Shown here in pieces: positions 21,172-29,763 of a DNA stretch of 64,000 bases; within the stretch, counting starts at the first letter, position 1; the number at the start of each line of letters is the position of its first letter. The translations under genes were made by a program, and so were the position numbers. The notes beneath the pieces are model-generated. The model did no database searches, had not been told where the DNA came from, and was given only the letters and a program-made list of their open reading frames with translations. This DNA is from CAYZZU01 sp964483105 (lineage in GTDB: Bacteria; CG2-30-53-67). The stretch spans positions 1-64,000 of the forward strand of contig CAYZZU010000010.1 of NCBI GenBank assembly GCA_964483105.1, written 5' to 3'.

Positions 21172-21507
21172 ATGGAAGCCAGATCGAAAGCGAGATTTGT
21201 TCGGATTGCCCCCAGGAAGGTGAGGCGGGTCGTCGATGCCATCCGTGGGGAAAGTGTGGAGGATGCCTTGAATATTCTGCGGAATCTTCCACAGCATGCA
21301 GCTCCGGTTGTCGAGAAACTGTTACAGTCCGCCGTCGCCAATGCCGAACAGAAGGAAGTGGAGGACGTGGAGAGGCTGCGGGTGAAATCAGTGACAGTGG
21401 ATCAGGGACCGACACTGAAACGATTTATTCCGAGGGCCATGGGACGGGCCACACCGATTCGGAAACGGACGAGCCATATTACCATCGTCGTTTCCGATCA
21501 GGGGTAG
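21172..21507 (+). CDS. rplV: 50S ribosomal protein L22
   Basis: 111 residues; its beta-hairpin reaches the exit tunnel. It begins MEARSKARFVRIAPRKVRRV, and the C-terminus GRATPIRKRTSHITIVV is typical. ATG 21172 is chosen over the in-frame ATG 21142 because it matches the family and has GGGGAAG upstream. The 74-base gap after rpsS has no gene. Confidence 0.96.
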   Translation: MEARSKARFVRIAPRKVRRVVDAIRGESVEDALNILRNLPQHAAPVVEKLLQSAVANAEQKEVEDVERLRVKSVTVDQGPTLKRFIPRAMGRATPIRKRTSHITIVVSDQG

Positions 21508-21561
21508 TCTGAGAAATCCTGATGAAGCGACGCGAATTGTTCATCCGTAGGAGGTAAGCCA

Positions 21562-22224
21562 TTGGGACAGAAGGTGCATCCGATAGGATTCCGCCTGGGG
21601 TACATCAAGGAATGGAATTCAAGGTGGTACGCGAAGAGGGGGTATGCCGCCCTCTTCCATGAGGATTTGAAACTGCGCAAATACATCAAGGAAAAACTCT
21701 ATCACGCCGGTATCGCCCGGGTGGAGATCGAACGGGCCGCCAAACAGGTCCGAATCAATATCCATACGGCCCGTCCAGGGATCATTATCGGAAAAAAGGG
21801 AGCGGAAATCGATAAGCTCAAGCAGGATCTTCAGAAGGTGATCAAGAAAAATATTTATCTGAACATCCGTGAGATCAGGAAGGCGGAAATGGATGCTCAA
21901 CTCGTTGCGGAGAACGTTGCCCTTCAGTTAGAGCGACGGGTGGCCTTCCGGAGGGCCATGAAGAAAAGCGTAGCCTCCGCCCTTCGATTCGGAGCCAAGG
22001 GGATCAAAATCCAGTGTGCCGGACGATTGGGAGGTGCCGAGATGTCCAGGACGGAATGGTACAGGGAAGGGCGTGTACCTCTTCATACCCTTCGGGCCGA
22101 TATCGATTACGGATTTGCGGAGGCCTTGACCACGTACGGTGTGATCGGAGTCAAGGTTTGGGTCTTTAAGGAGGAAATCCTGAAAGGGAGTGGAAATCCC
22201 GGAGTAGAACAGAAAAGCCGGTAA
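21562..22224 (+). CDS. rpsC: 30S ribosomal protein S3
   Basis: 220 residues, with an N-terminal KH domain (RPGIIIGKKGAEIDKLKQDL) and a C-terminal S3 domain containing GRLGGAEMSRTEWYREGRVP. S3 helps form the mRNA entry tunnel. It starts at TTG 21562 behind GGAGG and begins with the conserved GQKVHPIGFRLG. Confidence 0.98.
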   Translation: MGQKVHPIGFRLGYIKEWNSRWYAKRGYAALFHEDLKLRKYIKEKLYHAGIARVEIERAAKQVRINIHTARPGIIIGKKGAEIDKLKQDLQKVIKKNIYLNIREIRKAEMDAQLVAENVALQLERRVAFRRAMKKSVASALRFGAKGIKIQCAGRLGGAEMSRTEWYREGRVPLHTLRADIDYGFAEALTTYGVIGVKVWVFKEEILKGSGNPGVEQKSR

Positions 22225-22248
22225 CCGGGGATAAGGAGCGGTTGTACC

Positions 22249-22668
22249 ATGCTGATGCCCAAGAAAGAGAAGCATAGAAAACACCATAGAGGAAAGATCC
22301 GTGGAAATGCCCCGGGAGGAACCCGTATCGATTTCGGTGAGTACGGACTTCAGGCATTGGAAGCCGGCTGGATCACCAGCAAGCAGATCGAGGCGGCCCG
22401 AATCGCCGTGACCAGGCATATCAAACGTGGCGGGAAAATCTGGATCCGAATTTTTCCCGATAAGCCGATCACCAATAAGCCGGCAGAGACCCGGATGGGC
22501 AAGGGGAAAGGTTCTCCGGAATATCATGTGGCGGTTGTCAAACCGGGTCGAATTCTTTATGAAATGGAAGGGGTTCCGGAAGATGTTGCCCGAAGCGCCC
22601 TGCGTTTGGCTGCTCATAAGCTTCCTCTCAAGACCCGCTTTGTTTCCAAGCATGGAGGCGCGCAGTAG
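22249..22668 (+). CDS. rplP: 50S ribosomal protein L16
   Basis: 139 residues near the A site and the factor-binding region. It begins MLMPKKEKHRKHHRGKIRG and contains RMGKGKGSPEYHVAVVKPGR. The stop codon abuts the rpmC start with no gap. Confidence 0.98.
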   Translation: MLMPKKEKHRKHHRGKIRGNAPGGTRIDFGEYGLQALEAGWITSKQIEAARIAVTRHIKRGGKIWIRIFPDKPITNKPAETRMGKGKGSPEYHVAVVKPGRILYEMEGVPEDVARSALRLAAHKLPLKTRFVSKHGGAQ

Positions 22669-22869
22669 ATGAAACCGAGTGCGATCAGGGAAATGAGCCG
22701 CGAGGAGCTCGACACCAAGGAAAGAGAGCTGATGGAGGAGATATTCAACCTCCGTTTCCAGAAAGAGACCGGTCAATTAAGCAATACGGCCAGGATCGCT
22801 GCGATCCGGAAAGATATTGCGCGGATTAAAACCATACGGAACGAAATGGCAAAAGGTGGTCAATCGTGA
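22669..22869 (+). CDS. rpmC: 50S ribosomal protein L29
   Basis: 66 residues forming the helical hairpin of L29, with MSREELDTKERELMEEIFNL followed by TARIAAIRKDIARIKTI. L29 sits at the tunnel exit beside L23. It is directly joined to rplP and overlaps rpsQ by one base (TGATG). Confidence 0.96.
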   Translation: MKPSAIREMSREELDTKERELMEEIFNLRFQKETGQLSNTARIAAIRKDIARIKTIRNEMAKGGQS

Positions 22870-23129
22870 TGGAAGCCAGAAAAAGCAATAAGAAGAGCTT
22901 GCAGGGCGTTGTGGTCAGCAATAAGATGGATAAAACGGTTGTGGTTTCGATCCAGCGTTCGACCCGCCATCCCCTCTATAAGAAGATTATCAGAAAGAAC
23001 AAGCGGTACAAGGCTCACGACGAACGGAACGAATGTCAGGTGGGGGATGTGGTGCGTATCCTGGAGTGCCGTCCGCTCAGCAGGCAGAAGAACTTCCGGG
23101 TGGTGCAGATTCTGGAGAGGGCCAAGTAA
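22869..23129 (+). CDS. rpsQ: 30S ribosomal protein S17
   Basis: 86 residues of an OB-fold 16S rRNA-binding protein. The core is LQGVVVSNKMDKTVVVSIQR and the C-terminus has GDVVRILECRPLSRQKNFRV. ATG 22869 overlaps the rpmC stop; a GTG three bases upstream is also possible. A palindromic repeat element follows before rplN. Confidence 0.96.
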   Translation: MEARKSNKKSLQGVVVSNKMDKTVVVSIQRSTRHPLYKKIIRKNKRYKAHDERNECQVGDVVRILECRPLSRQKNFRVVQILERAK

Positions 23130-23158
23130 GATGGACTTGTAATAAAGTCCTCGAATGG

Positions 23159-23284
23159 GATGGCAAAGTAAAAAGCTCCGGTAGCTCTGCCTGCGAATCC
23201 TGAGGGATGAGGCGTACTAAGACGTACGCCGCAGTGACGAAGGATGAAGCGCAACGCAGCAGACGGACTTTTTACGAAGCCATC
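23159..23284. repeat. Imperfect palindromic (MITE/REP-like) element in the spc operon
   Basis: About 126 bp between rpsQ and rplN form one large imperfect inverted repeat. The left end GATGGCAAAGTAAAAAG matches the reverse complement of the right end CTTTTTACGAAGCCATC with three mismatches. The apex is a perfect hairpin GGCGTAC/GTACGCC, and internal blocks also pair (for example AATCCT with AGGATG). A separate hairpin GGACTT/AAGTCC sits just outside the left end at 23133-23150. It encodes no protein. I saw no second copy in this window. Confidence 0.65.
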
Positions 23285-23372
23285 AAGTAACTCCGAACCG
23301 TCGATTACCGGTGGGAGCCGTGAGTGGAGAAGACTTGGCGGAATTGAGGTGGGTAAGCTCAGGGGAAGGAAG

Positions 23373-23741
23373 ATGATCCAGCCGCAAAGCATTTTAAAGG
23401 TTGCAGACAATTCAGGCGCAAGAAAACTGATGTGTATCCGGGTCCTGGGAGGCTCGAAGGTCCGCTATGCCCGGGTCGGGGATATTATCGTAGCAGCGGT
23501 CAAAGAGGCCATCCCCCGGGGAAACATCAAAAAGGGCACCGTGGTTCGTGCCGTCGTGGTCCGAACGAAACGCGCCCAAAGAAGGAAGGACGGAACGGCG
23601 ATCCGGTTCGATGAGAACGCGGCGGTCATTATCAACCAGCAGATGGAACCGGTGGGAACCCGTATCTTCGGACCGGTGACGAGAGAGCTGCGGCGGAAGA
23701 ATTTCATGAGAATTGTTTCCCTGGCGCCGGAGGTTTTGTAG
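23373..23741 (+). CDS. rplN: 50S ribosomal protein L14
   Basis: 122 residues, the usual L14 length, starting MIQPQSILKVADNSGARKLM. The frame is open upstream to 23244, but that part runs through the palindromic element and has no L14 homology. ATG 23373 follows GGGAAGGAAG. L14 contacts 16S rRNA in the intersubunit bridge. Confidence 0.98.
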   Translation: MIQPQSILKVADNSGARKLMCIRVLGGSKVRYARVGDIIVAAVKEAIPRGNIKKGTVVRAVVVRTKRAQRRKDGTAIRFDENAAVIINQQMEPVGTRIFGPVTRELRRKNFMRIVSLAPEVL

Positions 23742-23795
23742 GCGCGGAGGAGTCTGTTCATTTCGGGATCTGAACGAGCAAAGAGGAATTCACCC

Positions 23796-24125
23796 ATGGT
23801 GAAAGAGAAAGCACATGTCAAGAAGAAGGATACCGTGCAGGTGATGGCGGGCCGGGAGAGCGGAAAGCGCGGGAGGGTCCTGAGGGTGATCCCGGGCCGC
23901 GGCCGGGTCCTGGTGGAAAAGCTGAATATGATCAAGCGGCATACGCGGCCGAATGAACAGAACCAGCAGGGGGGAATCATTGAGAAGGAAGGGTCCCTCC
24001 ATTTGTCCAACGTGATGCCGGTCTGTGCGAAATGCGATGCCCCTGTCAGGATCCGCCACCAGGTGCTCAACGAGAAGAAAGTGCGGGTTTGTGTGAAATG
24101 CGGCGAACCGTTGGATAAGGTGTAA
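23796..24125 (+). CDS. rplX: 50S ribosomal protein L24
   Basis: 109 residues. The KOW segment KDTVQVMAGRESGKRGRVLR is near the N-terminus. The C-terminal half contains CAKC and CVKC pairs, suggesting a zinc ribbon. L24 initiates 50S assembly. It lies between rplN and rplE in the usual order. Confidence 0.97.
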   Translation: MVKEKAHVKKKDTVQVMAGRESGKRGRVLRVIPGRGRVLVEKLNMIKRHTRPNEQNQQGGIIEKEGSLHLSNVMPVCAKCDAPVRIRHQVLNEKKVRVCVKCGEPLDKV

Positions 24126-24150
24126 TTTCGATACGTGTGGGGATAGGGCC

Positions 24151-24690
24151 ATGGCGAGGCTGAAGGAAGTTTACCAGAAGGAAATTGTTCCGGAATTGAT
24201 GAAGCAATACTCCTATTCGAGTGTGATGGAGGTGCCCCGTCTCGAGAAGATTGTCGTGAATGTGGGGATGGGGGAAGCCATCCAGAACCCCAAACTGCTC
24301 GATTCCGCCGTGAATGAGTTGAGAATGATCACCGGTCAGCAGCCCGTGGTCACCACGGCCAGGAAGTCGATCGCGAACTTCAAGCTTCGCGAAGGGATGT
24401 CCGTGGGGTGCAAGGTCACGTTGAGACGGAGGATGATGTACGAATTCCTGGACAGATTGATCAACACAACGCTTCCGCGTATCCGGGATTTCCGCGGAAT
24501 TTCCGGAAAGGCCTTTGACGGGCGTGGAAACTATTCACTCGGGGTGTCCGAGCAGATCATTTTTCCCGAGATCAAGTACGATATGATCGAGAAAATCCAC
24601 GGCATGGATATTGTGATCGTGACGACCGCGAAGACCGATGAGGAGGCGAAGTCCCTTCTTGCCGGCTTCAATATGCCCTTTAGAAAATAA
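24151..24690 (+). CDS. rplE: 50S ribosomal protein L5
   Basis: 179 residues binding 5S rRNA in the central protuberance. Typical segments are VPRLEKIVVNVGMGEA, TGQQPVVTTARKSIANFKLR and RGNYSLGVSEQIIFPEI. ATG 24151 lies 25 bases after rplX. Confidence 0.99.
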   Translation: MARLKEVYQKEIVPELMKQYSYSSVMEVPRLEKIVVNVGMGEAIQNPKLLDSAVNELRMITGQQPVVTTARKSIANFKLREGMSVGCKVTLRRRMMYEFLDRLINTTLPRIRDFRGISGKAFDGRGNYSLGVSEQIIFPEIKYDMIEKIHGMDIVIVTTAKTDEEAKSLLAGFNMPFRK

Positions 24691-24736
24691 AACGGTAAAG
24701 ATCCGTTCTCAGGAATGCAAGAATGGAGGAAGAGGC

Positions 24737-24922
24737 TTGGCGAAACAATCACTGATCAACAAACAGCAGCGGAAACAGAAGTTCGGAGTCCGGGAATACA
24801 ACCGTTGCAGAATTTGCGGCAGGGCGAGGGGATACATGAGAAGATTCGAGATCTGTCGAATCTGTTTCCGTCAACTGGCCTTGAAAGGTGATATTCCCGG
24901 TGTGGCAAAATCCAGTTGGTAA
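24737..24922 (+). CDS. rpsN: 30S ribosomal protein S14, zinc-binding type Z
   Basis: 61 residues, the standard length for zinc-type S14. Zinc ligands are in CRIC (C24, C27) and CRIC (C40, C43). TTG 24737 is chosen because GGAGGAAGAGG lies just upstream and it gives the canonical AKQSLINKQQRKQKF N-terminus; the frame is open further upstream into rplE. Confidence 0.96.
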   Translation: MAKQSLINKQQRKQKFGVREYNRCRICGRARGYMRRFEICRICFRQLALKGDIPGVAKSSW

Positions 24923-24961
24923 TGGCCGCATGAATCACATCATTTCTGGAGGAGTCATTTC

Positions 24962-25360
24962 ATGGCTATGACGGATCCGATAGCCGATCTGCTGACACGT
25001 ATCCGGAACGCCGTTCAGGCGCGGAAGGATGAAGTCGATATTCCCGCTTCCAAAATCAAGGTCTCCATTGTGCAGATCATGAAGGATGAGGGGTTTATCA
25101 AGAATTACAAGATCCTGAAGAGTAGTATTCAAGGTACGATCCGTGTGTCGCTCAAGAAACCTGAGGGAAACGAGAACGTCATTCATGAGTTGAAACGCGT
25201 CAGTAAACCGGGTCTGCGCGTATACGTGGGAGTGGATGAGATCCCGCGGGTCCGGAACGGTCTTGGCGTGGCGATTCTTTCCACATCCAGGGGGATTCTG
25301 AGCGATCGTCAGTGTCGAAAGGAACATATAGGAGGCGAACATCTCTGTTCGGTTTGGTAG
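24962..25360 (+). CDS. rpsH: 30S ribosomal protein S8
   Basis: 132 residues starting MAMTDPIADLLTRIRNA, with the C-terminal block GVAILSTSRGILSDRQCRKE and ending GGEHLCSVW. S8 binds the central domain of 16S rRNA and in enterobacteria represses the spc operon. ATG 24962 follows GGAGG. Confidence 0.98.
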   Translation: MAMTDPIADLLTRIRNAVQARKDEVDIPASKIKVSIVQIMKDEGFIKNYKILKSSIQGTIRVSLKKPEGNENVIHELKRVSKPGLRVYVGVDEIPRVRNGLGVAILSTSRGILSDRQCRKEHIGGEHLCSVW

Positions 25361-25479
25361 AACGGGACCCCTCCGGGAAGAGGCGCGGCAGAGGGACGGG
25401 TTTCTCGAGCGTTTTTCTTCGAATACGGTACGTAGCATGGATCAGAGAACCCGAAAGGGTTCGGTGAGGAGAAAGTAAG

Positions 25480-26013
25480 ATGTCGAGAGTTGGGAAGAAA
25501 CCGGTGCCCCTCGCCCAGGGGGTCAGCGCTCAGTTGAATGGGCAACAAATTGAGGTCAAGGGTCCGAAAGGGAGTCTGACCCGGAGTTTGCCCCCGGACG
25601 TCACGATCGAGATCGATTCAGATGAAATCCGTGTGAAGCGCCCGTCCGATGCCAGTAAACATCGTGCGTATCATGGGTTGGCGCGGAATCTGATCGCAAA
25701 CATGGTCCAGGGGGTAACCGCCGGTTTTTCAAAGACCCTCGAGATCAACGGGGTTGGATACAGGGCACAGGTGCAGGGACGGATGCTGGAGCTGAACCTG
25801 GGGTTTTCGAATCCCGTGAAATTTCCTCTTCGGGAGGGGATCGATGCCCAGGTTGAGAAGAATATTCTGACAATTAAAGGTATGGACAAGGAGATTGTGG
25901 GCCAGGTGGCGGCGGATATCCGGGCACTTCGTCCCCCGGAACCATATAAGGGGAAGGGGATCAAGTATGTTGGTGAGAAGATCATCCGGAAGGCCGGGAA
26001 GGCCACCAAGTAG
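25480..26013 (+). CDS. rplF: 50S ribosomal protein L6
   Basis: 177 residues with two L6 folds and the C-terminal signature PEPYKGKGIKYVGEKIIRKA. The 119-base gap before it has no gene, but it ends with a perfect hairpin GAACCC-GAAA-GGGTTC (25447-25462) with a GNRA-type loop directly before the GAGGAG SD. That hairpin could modulate L6 initiation. Confidence 0.98.
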   Translation: MSRVGKKPVPLAQGVSAQLNGQQIEVKGPKGSLTRSLPPDVTIEIDSDEIRVKRPSDASKHRAYHGLARNLIANMVQGVTAGFSKTLEINGVGYRAQVQGRMLELNLGFSNPVKFPLREGIDAQVEKNILTIKGMDKEIVGQVAADIRALRPPEPYKGKGIKYVGEKIIRKAGKATK

Positions 26014-26051
26014 TTTCAGTGGGAAAACCTGTGTAGTGGAGTGGTGGAACC

Positions 26052-26417
26052 GTGGCAAAAAAAACGAAAAGGGAATACAGGGTCGTAAGACACAAGAGAG
26101 TCCGCAGGAAGGTACAGGGCACGCCGGAGCGACCCAGGATGTCCGTGTTCAGAAGCGCTCGTCATATTTCTGTACAGATCATTGATGACGTTCACGCGGT
26201 GACCCTGGTCAGCGCGTCCACACTGACCCCAGAACTCCGGAACAGCAATCCGGATGAAGGGAAAATCGGGAAGGCCCGCCTGGTCGGGCGTGAAATTGCG
26301 AACCGGGCCAGGGAAAAAGGAATTGAGGAAGTGATCTTTGATCGGGGTGGGTATCAGTATCACGGGCGGGTCAGAGCGCTCGCCGATGCCGCCCGTGAGG
26401 CGGGACTCAGGTTTTGA
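26052..26417 (+). CDS. rplR: 50S ribosomal protein L18
   Basis: 121 residues of 5S rRNA-binding L18. It has a basic N-terminus, RPRMSVFRSARHISVQIIDD, and the C-terminal FDRGGYQYHGRVRALADAAR. It starts at GTG 26052, 38 bases after rplF. Confidence 0.97.
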   Translation: MAKKTKREYRVVRHKRVRRKVQGTPERPRMSVFRSARHISVQIIDDVHAVTLVSASTLTPELRNSNPDEGKIGKARLVGREIANRAREKGIEEVIFDRGGYQYHGRVRALADAAREAGLRF

Positions 26418-26454
26418 GAGGAACCTGCTTTTACCTTGAAGGGGAGGAAGCCGA

Positions 26455-26958
26455 TTGCAGAAAAGAGACGATGAGCAATCCGTGGAACTGATCGATAAGA
26501 TCGTGTACATCAACCGCGTGGCCAAGGTGGTCAAGGGAGGGCGGCGGTTCAGTTTCAGCGCCCTCGTGGTTGTCGGTGATGGAAAGGGGCGTGTCGGGTT
26601 CGGGAACGGAAAGGCGAATCAGGTTCCCGATGCGATCCGGAAGGGGATTGAAATCGCCAAAAAGAAAATGGTGACTGTCTCCCTTCACGGGAAAACGATT
26701 CCCCATCGAGTGATCGGGCGTTTCGGAGCGGGGCATGTGGTGTTGAAACCTGCTTCGGAAGGGACGGGACTGATCGCCGGCGGTGGTGTCCGGGCGGTAT
26801 TGGAAGTGGCGGGAGTACATGACGTGCTTACCAAATGTATCGGCACGAATAATCCCCATAATGCGGTAAGAGCCACAATGGATGGTTTGCTTCGGCTTAG
26901 AAATCTGGGACAGATCGCTCGGCTCAGAGGCAAAAGCGTAGAAGAGATTACGGCATAG
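26455..26958 (+). CDS. rpsE: 30S ribosomal protein S5
   Basis: 167 residues. The N-terminal double-stranded-RNA-binding fold includes KVVKGGRRFSFSALVVVGDG, and the C-terminal domain contains GTGLIAGGGVRAVLEVAGV. S5 contributes to decoding fidelity. The start is TTG 26455 behind AGGGGAGG. Confidence 0.97.
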   Translation: MQKRDDEQSVELIDKIVYINRVAKVVKGGRRFSFSALVVVGDGKGRVGFGNGKANQVPDAIRKGIEIAKKKMVTVSLHGKTIPHRVIGRFGAGHVVLKPASEGTGLIAGGGVRAVLEVAGVHDVLTKCIGTNNPHNAVRATMDGLLRLRNLGQIARLRGKSVEEITA

Positions 26959-26993
26959 CCCGAATGATGTCCGTGATCCGAGGGTTGAGTCAA

Positions 26994-27191
26994 ATGGCAT
27001 GGATCAAGATTACATTGAAACGTAGTTCGATCGGACGGCCGAAAAAGCATAAACGGATTATTTCCGGCCTGGGTTTGCGGAGAACCAACCAGTGGGTGGT
27101 CCTCAGGGAGACCCCGGAGGTGTGGGGTATGGTCAATAAGATCCCCCATATTCTGGATGTGGAGCCGGTTTCGGATCCAAACGCCGTTTAA
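26994..27191 (+). CDS. rpmD: 50S ribosomal protein L30
   Basis: 65 residues, slightly longer than many bacterial L30 proteins. It begins MAWIKITLKRSSIGRPKKHK and contains LGLRRTNQWVVLRETPEVWG. ATG 26994 is used rather than the upstream in-frame ATG 26964, since it gives the conserved N-terminus. The following 53-base gap contains AACGGTT-type repeats like those upstream of tuf. Confidence 0.94.
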   Translation: MAWIKITLKRSSIGRPKKHKRIISGLGLRRTNQWVVLRETPEVWGMVNKIPHILDVEPVSDPNAV

Positions 27192-27244
27192 GCGGTTGAG
27201 ACAGTTCAGACGGAAAACGGTTCCTGAATCAATAAGGATGTAAA

Positions 27245-27688
27245 ATGCGTTTACATGATTTGAAGCCCTTGCAGGGGGCGCGGAAGAAACGGAAACGAGT
27301 CGGGCGGGGCAATTCCTCGGGGCACGGGGGCACCTCAACTCGAGGGCATAAGGGACAGAACGCCCGGTCCGGGGGACCGCAGAAGGCCGGCTTTGAAGGG
27401 GGCCAGATGCCTCTTCAGCGTCGTCTGCCCAAAAGAGGATTTACCAATATTTTCCGCAAGGAATACGCGATTGTCAACCTTGATCAATTGGCGCGTCTCC
27501 ATGATCTGAATGAGGTGGATCCGGAGATTCTGAAGGAGAGAGGGGTGGTCAAGACGCTGGGAGCGGGCTTGAAAATTCTGGCCGCGGGGGAGATCGATCG
27601 GTCGATGCGTGTGAAGGCGCACAAATTCAGCAAACGGGCAGTGGAAAAAATCCGTGCCGCTGGTGGAGAAATCGAAATTCTGTCCTGA
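27245..27688 (+). CDS. rplO: 50S ribosomal protein L15
   Basis: 147 residues beginning MRLHDLKPLQGARKKRKRVG, then the glycine-rich segment GNSSGHGGTSTRGHKGQNAR. The C-terminus forms the globular domain. L15 is a late-assembly 50S protein. secY follows after 17 bases. Confidence 0.98.
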   Translation: MRLHDLKPLQGARKKRKRVGRGNSSGHGGTSTRGHKGQNARSGGPQKAGFEGGQMPLQRRLPKRGFTNIFRKEYAIVNLDQLARLHDLNEVDPEILKERGVVKTLGAGLKILAAGEIDRSMRVKAHKFSKRAVEKIRAAGGEIEILS

Positions 27689-27705
27689 GACCAAGGAGAC
27701 CCGGA

Positions 27706-29019
27706 TTGCTTGAAAGTTTGCAGAATATCTTCAAGGTACCTGAACTCAGGAGAAGAATCCTGTTTACAATCGGCTTTTTGGCGGTTTACCGTGTAGGCTG
27801 TCATGTGCCGATTCCGGGGATTGATGCGAAGGCCCTGGCGGAGTTCTTCAACGCCCAGCAAGGGGGGATTCTCGGTCTGGTCAGTATGTTCTCGGGTGGG
27901 GCGCTGAGGAGAATGACCGTCTTTGCCCTGGGAATCATGCCCTACATCAGCGCCTCCATTATTCTGCAATTGATGACTTCAGTGGTGCCTTCCCTGGAGC
28001 AGCTTTCCAAGGAAGGAGCGGCGGGCCGAAAAAAGATCACCCAGTATACCCGTTACGGTACGATTATTCTCAGTGTGGTTCAGGGGGCCGGGATTGCCAT
28101 CGGTCTCCAGGGTACGACCGGTCCAAGCGGCGCCACGATTGTGACTCACCCCGGTCCTGAATTTATCCTCTTTACGGTCATTACGCTGGTCGCGGGGACG
28201 TCTTTTATCATGTGGCTGGGGGAGCAGATTACGGAGAGAGGAATCGGGAACGGGATATCGCTGATTATTTTTGCGGGTATTGTGGCAGCCATGCCGTCGG
28301 CTGTAGCCAAGACCGCCTCCATGGTCCGGGGAGGGATTATGGAGCCCTATGTGGTTCTGGTCATTCTGGTTATTGTTGTCGTGGTGATCGGCGCGATTAT
28401 TTTCATGGAAAACGGTTTCAGGAAAGTTCCGGTACAGTACGCGAAGCGGATGGTCGGTCGGAAGGCCTACGGTGGAAGCAGCACCTACATCCCCTTGAAG
28501 ATCAATACGGCCGGTGTGATTCCGCCCATTTTCGCATCGTCGATCATACTGTTTCCGGCGACCATAGCCCGGGTGGTTGATCATCCCTGGATGCATGCCG
28601 TCTCCGCCAGCCTGACGCCGGGGAGCCTGATCTACACCCTCCTCTATGTGAGTCTGATCGTCTTTTTCACTTTTTTTTATACGGCGGTGATGTTCAATCC
28701 CGTGGATGTGGCCGACAACATGAAAAAGCAGGGGGGGTTCATACCCGGGATTCGTCCCGGCAAGAATACCGCCGATTACCTGGATCATGTCCTGTCGCGC
28801 GTGACCTTTATCGGTGCGCTTTACCTCTCGGTGGTCTGCGTGCTGCCGATGTTCCTGATCCGGGAACTGAATATCCCCTTCTATTTTGGGGGAACATCGC
28901 TTTTGATCGTGGTGGGTGTGGCTCTGGATACACTGCAGCAGATCGAGGCCCATCTGCTGCAGCGCCATTATGATGGTTTTCTGAAAAAGGGACGCCTTCG
29001 CGAGCGGAGAGGTATGTAG
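27706..29019 (+). CDS. secY: Preprotein translocase subunit SecY
   Basis: 437 residues with about ten membrane helices. It forms the channel of the Sec translocon with SecE (1706). Recognisable segments are YRVGCHVPIPGID in TM1, GALRRMTVFALGIMPYISAS, and NPVDVADNMKKQGGFIPGIR in the C-terminal half. It starts at TTG 27706 with AAGGAG upstream. Confidence 0.98.
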   Translation: MLESLQNIFKVPELRRRILFTIGFLAVYRVGCHVPIPGIDAKALAEFFNAQQGGILGLVSMFSGGALRRMTVFALGIMPYISASIILQLMTSVVPSLEQLSKEGAAGRKKITQYTRYGTIILSVVQGAGIAIGLQGTTGPSGATIVTHPGPEFILFTVITLVAGTSFIMWLGEQITERGIGNGISLIIFAGIVAAMPSAVAKTASMVRGGIMEPYVVLVILVIVVVVIGAIIFMENGFRKVPVQYAKRMVGRKAYGGSSTYIPLKINTAGVIPPIFASSIILFPATIARVVDHPWMHAVSASLTPGSLIYTLLYVSLIVFFTFFYTAVMFNPVDVADNMKKQGGFIPGIRPGKNTADYLDHVLSRVTFIGALYLSVVCVLPMFLIRELNIPFYFGGTSLLIVVGVALDTLQQIEAHLLQRHYDGFLKKGRLRERRGM

Positions 29020-29112
29020 GGCCGGATGGGCGGGTTGCCGTGTTTCAGTAATCATGCGACAAACGGACTTCATGAGAAGTCGTTCAACCGATAGAAAGGA
29101 AGGGCAGAAAAG

Positions 29113-29763
29113 ATGCGGATGATTCTTTTAGGACCTCCCGGAGCAGGGAAGGGGACACAGGCTAAGAAACTGGTGGACAAGTATGACATTCCGCAGATCT
29201 CCACAGGCGATATCCTGCGTGCGGCGGTCAAGAACCAGACCTCCATGGGGTTGAAGGCCAAGTCCTATATGGACAAGGGATCTTTGGTTCCGGACGAAGT
29301 CGTAGTCGGAATTATCCGGGATCGCTTGAAGGAAGAGGACTGTCAAAAAGGGTATATCCTGGACGGATTTCCACGAACCGTTCCACAGGCCGATGAGTTG
29401 AAAAAGGCCCTGAAGGAGATGGGACAGTCGATCGACGCGGTCCTCTCCATCTCCGTCCCGGATGAGGAACTGATCCTGAGGTTGACCGGACGAAGGACCT
29501 GCAAGGAGTGTGGCGCAGGTTTCCACGTCCAGTATAAGAAACCGAAGGAAGAAGGGATCTGTGATCAGTGCGGAGGACCCCTGATTCAGCGGGACGACGA
29601 CAAGGAGGAAACCATCAAGAACCGTCTTTCCGTTTACAATCAGCAGACCGAGCCGTTGATCCGGTATTACTCCGAGGAGGGCTCGCTCGAGGAAATTTCG
29701 GGGACGGGAAGTATTGATGAAATCTTCAGCCGGATTGTGTCGGTTCTCGAGAAAGAGGGATGA
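29113..29763 (+). CDS. adk: Adenylate kinase
   Basis: 216 residues interconverting ATP + AMP and 2 ADP. The P-loop GPPGAGKGTQ is at residues 7-16, and DGFPRTVPQA binds AMP. The LID carries CKECG and CDQCGG, a four-cysteine zinc site found in many non-enterobacterial enzymes. ATG 29113 lies 93 bases after secY, and the stop overlaps the map start by 4 bases. Confidence 0.98.
   Translation: MRMILLGPPGAGKGTQAKKLVDKYDIPQISTGDILRAAVKNQTSMGLKAKSYMDKGSLVPDEVVVGIIRDRLKEEDCQKGYILDGFPRTVPQADELKKALKEMGQSIDAVLSISVPDEELILRLTGRRTCKECGAGFHVQYKKPKEEGICDQCGGPLIQRDDDKEETIKNRLSVYNQQTEPLIRYYSEEGSLEEISGTGSIDEIFSRIVSVLEKEG

Noticed and set aside
23244..23372. N-terminal extension of L14 from an upstream ATG
   Set aside because: The extra 43 codons run through the palindromic element and have no L14 resemblance; an SD precedes ATG 23373.
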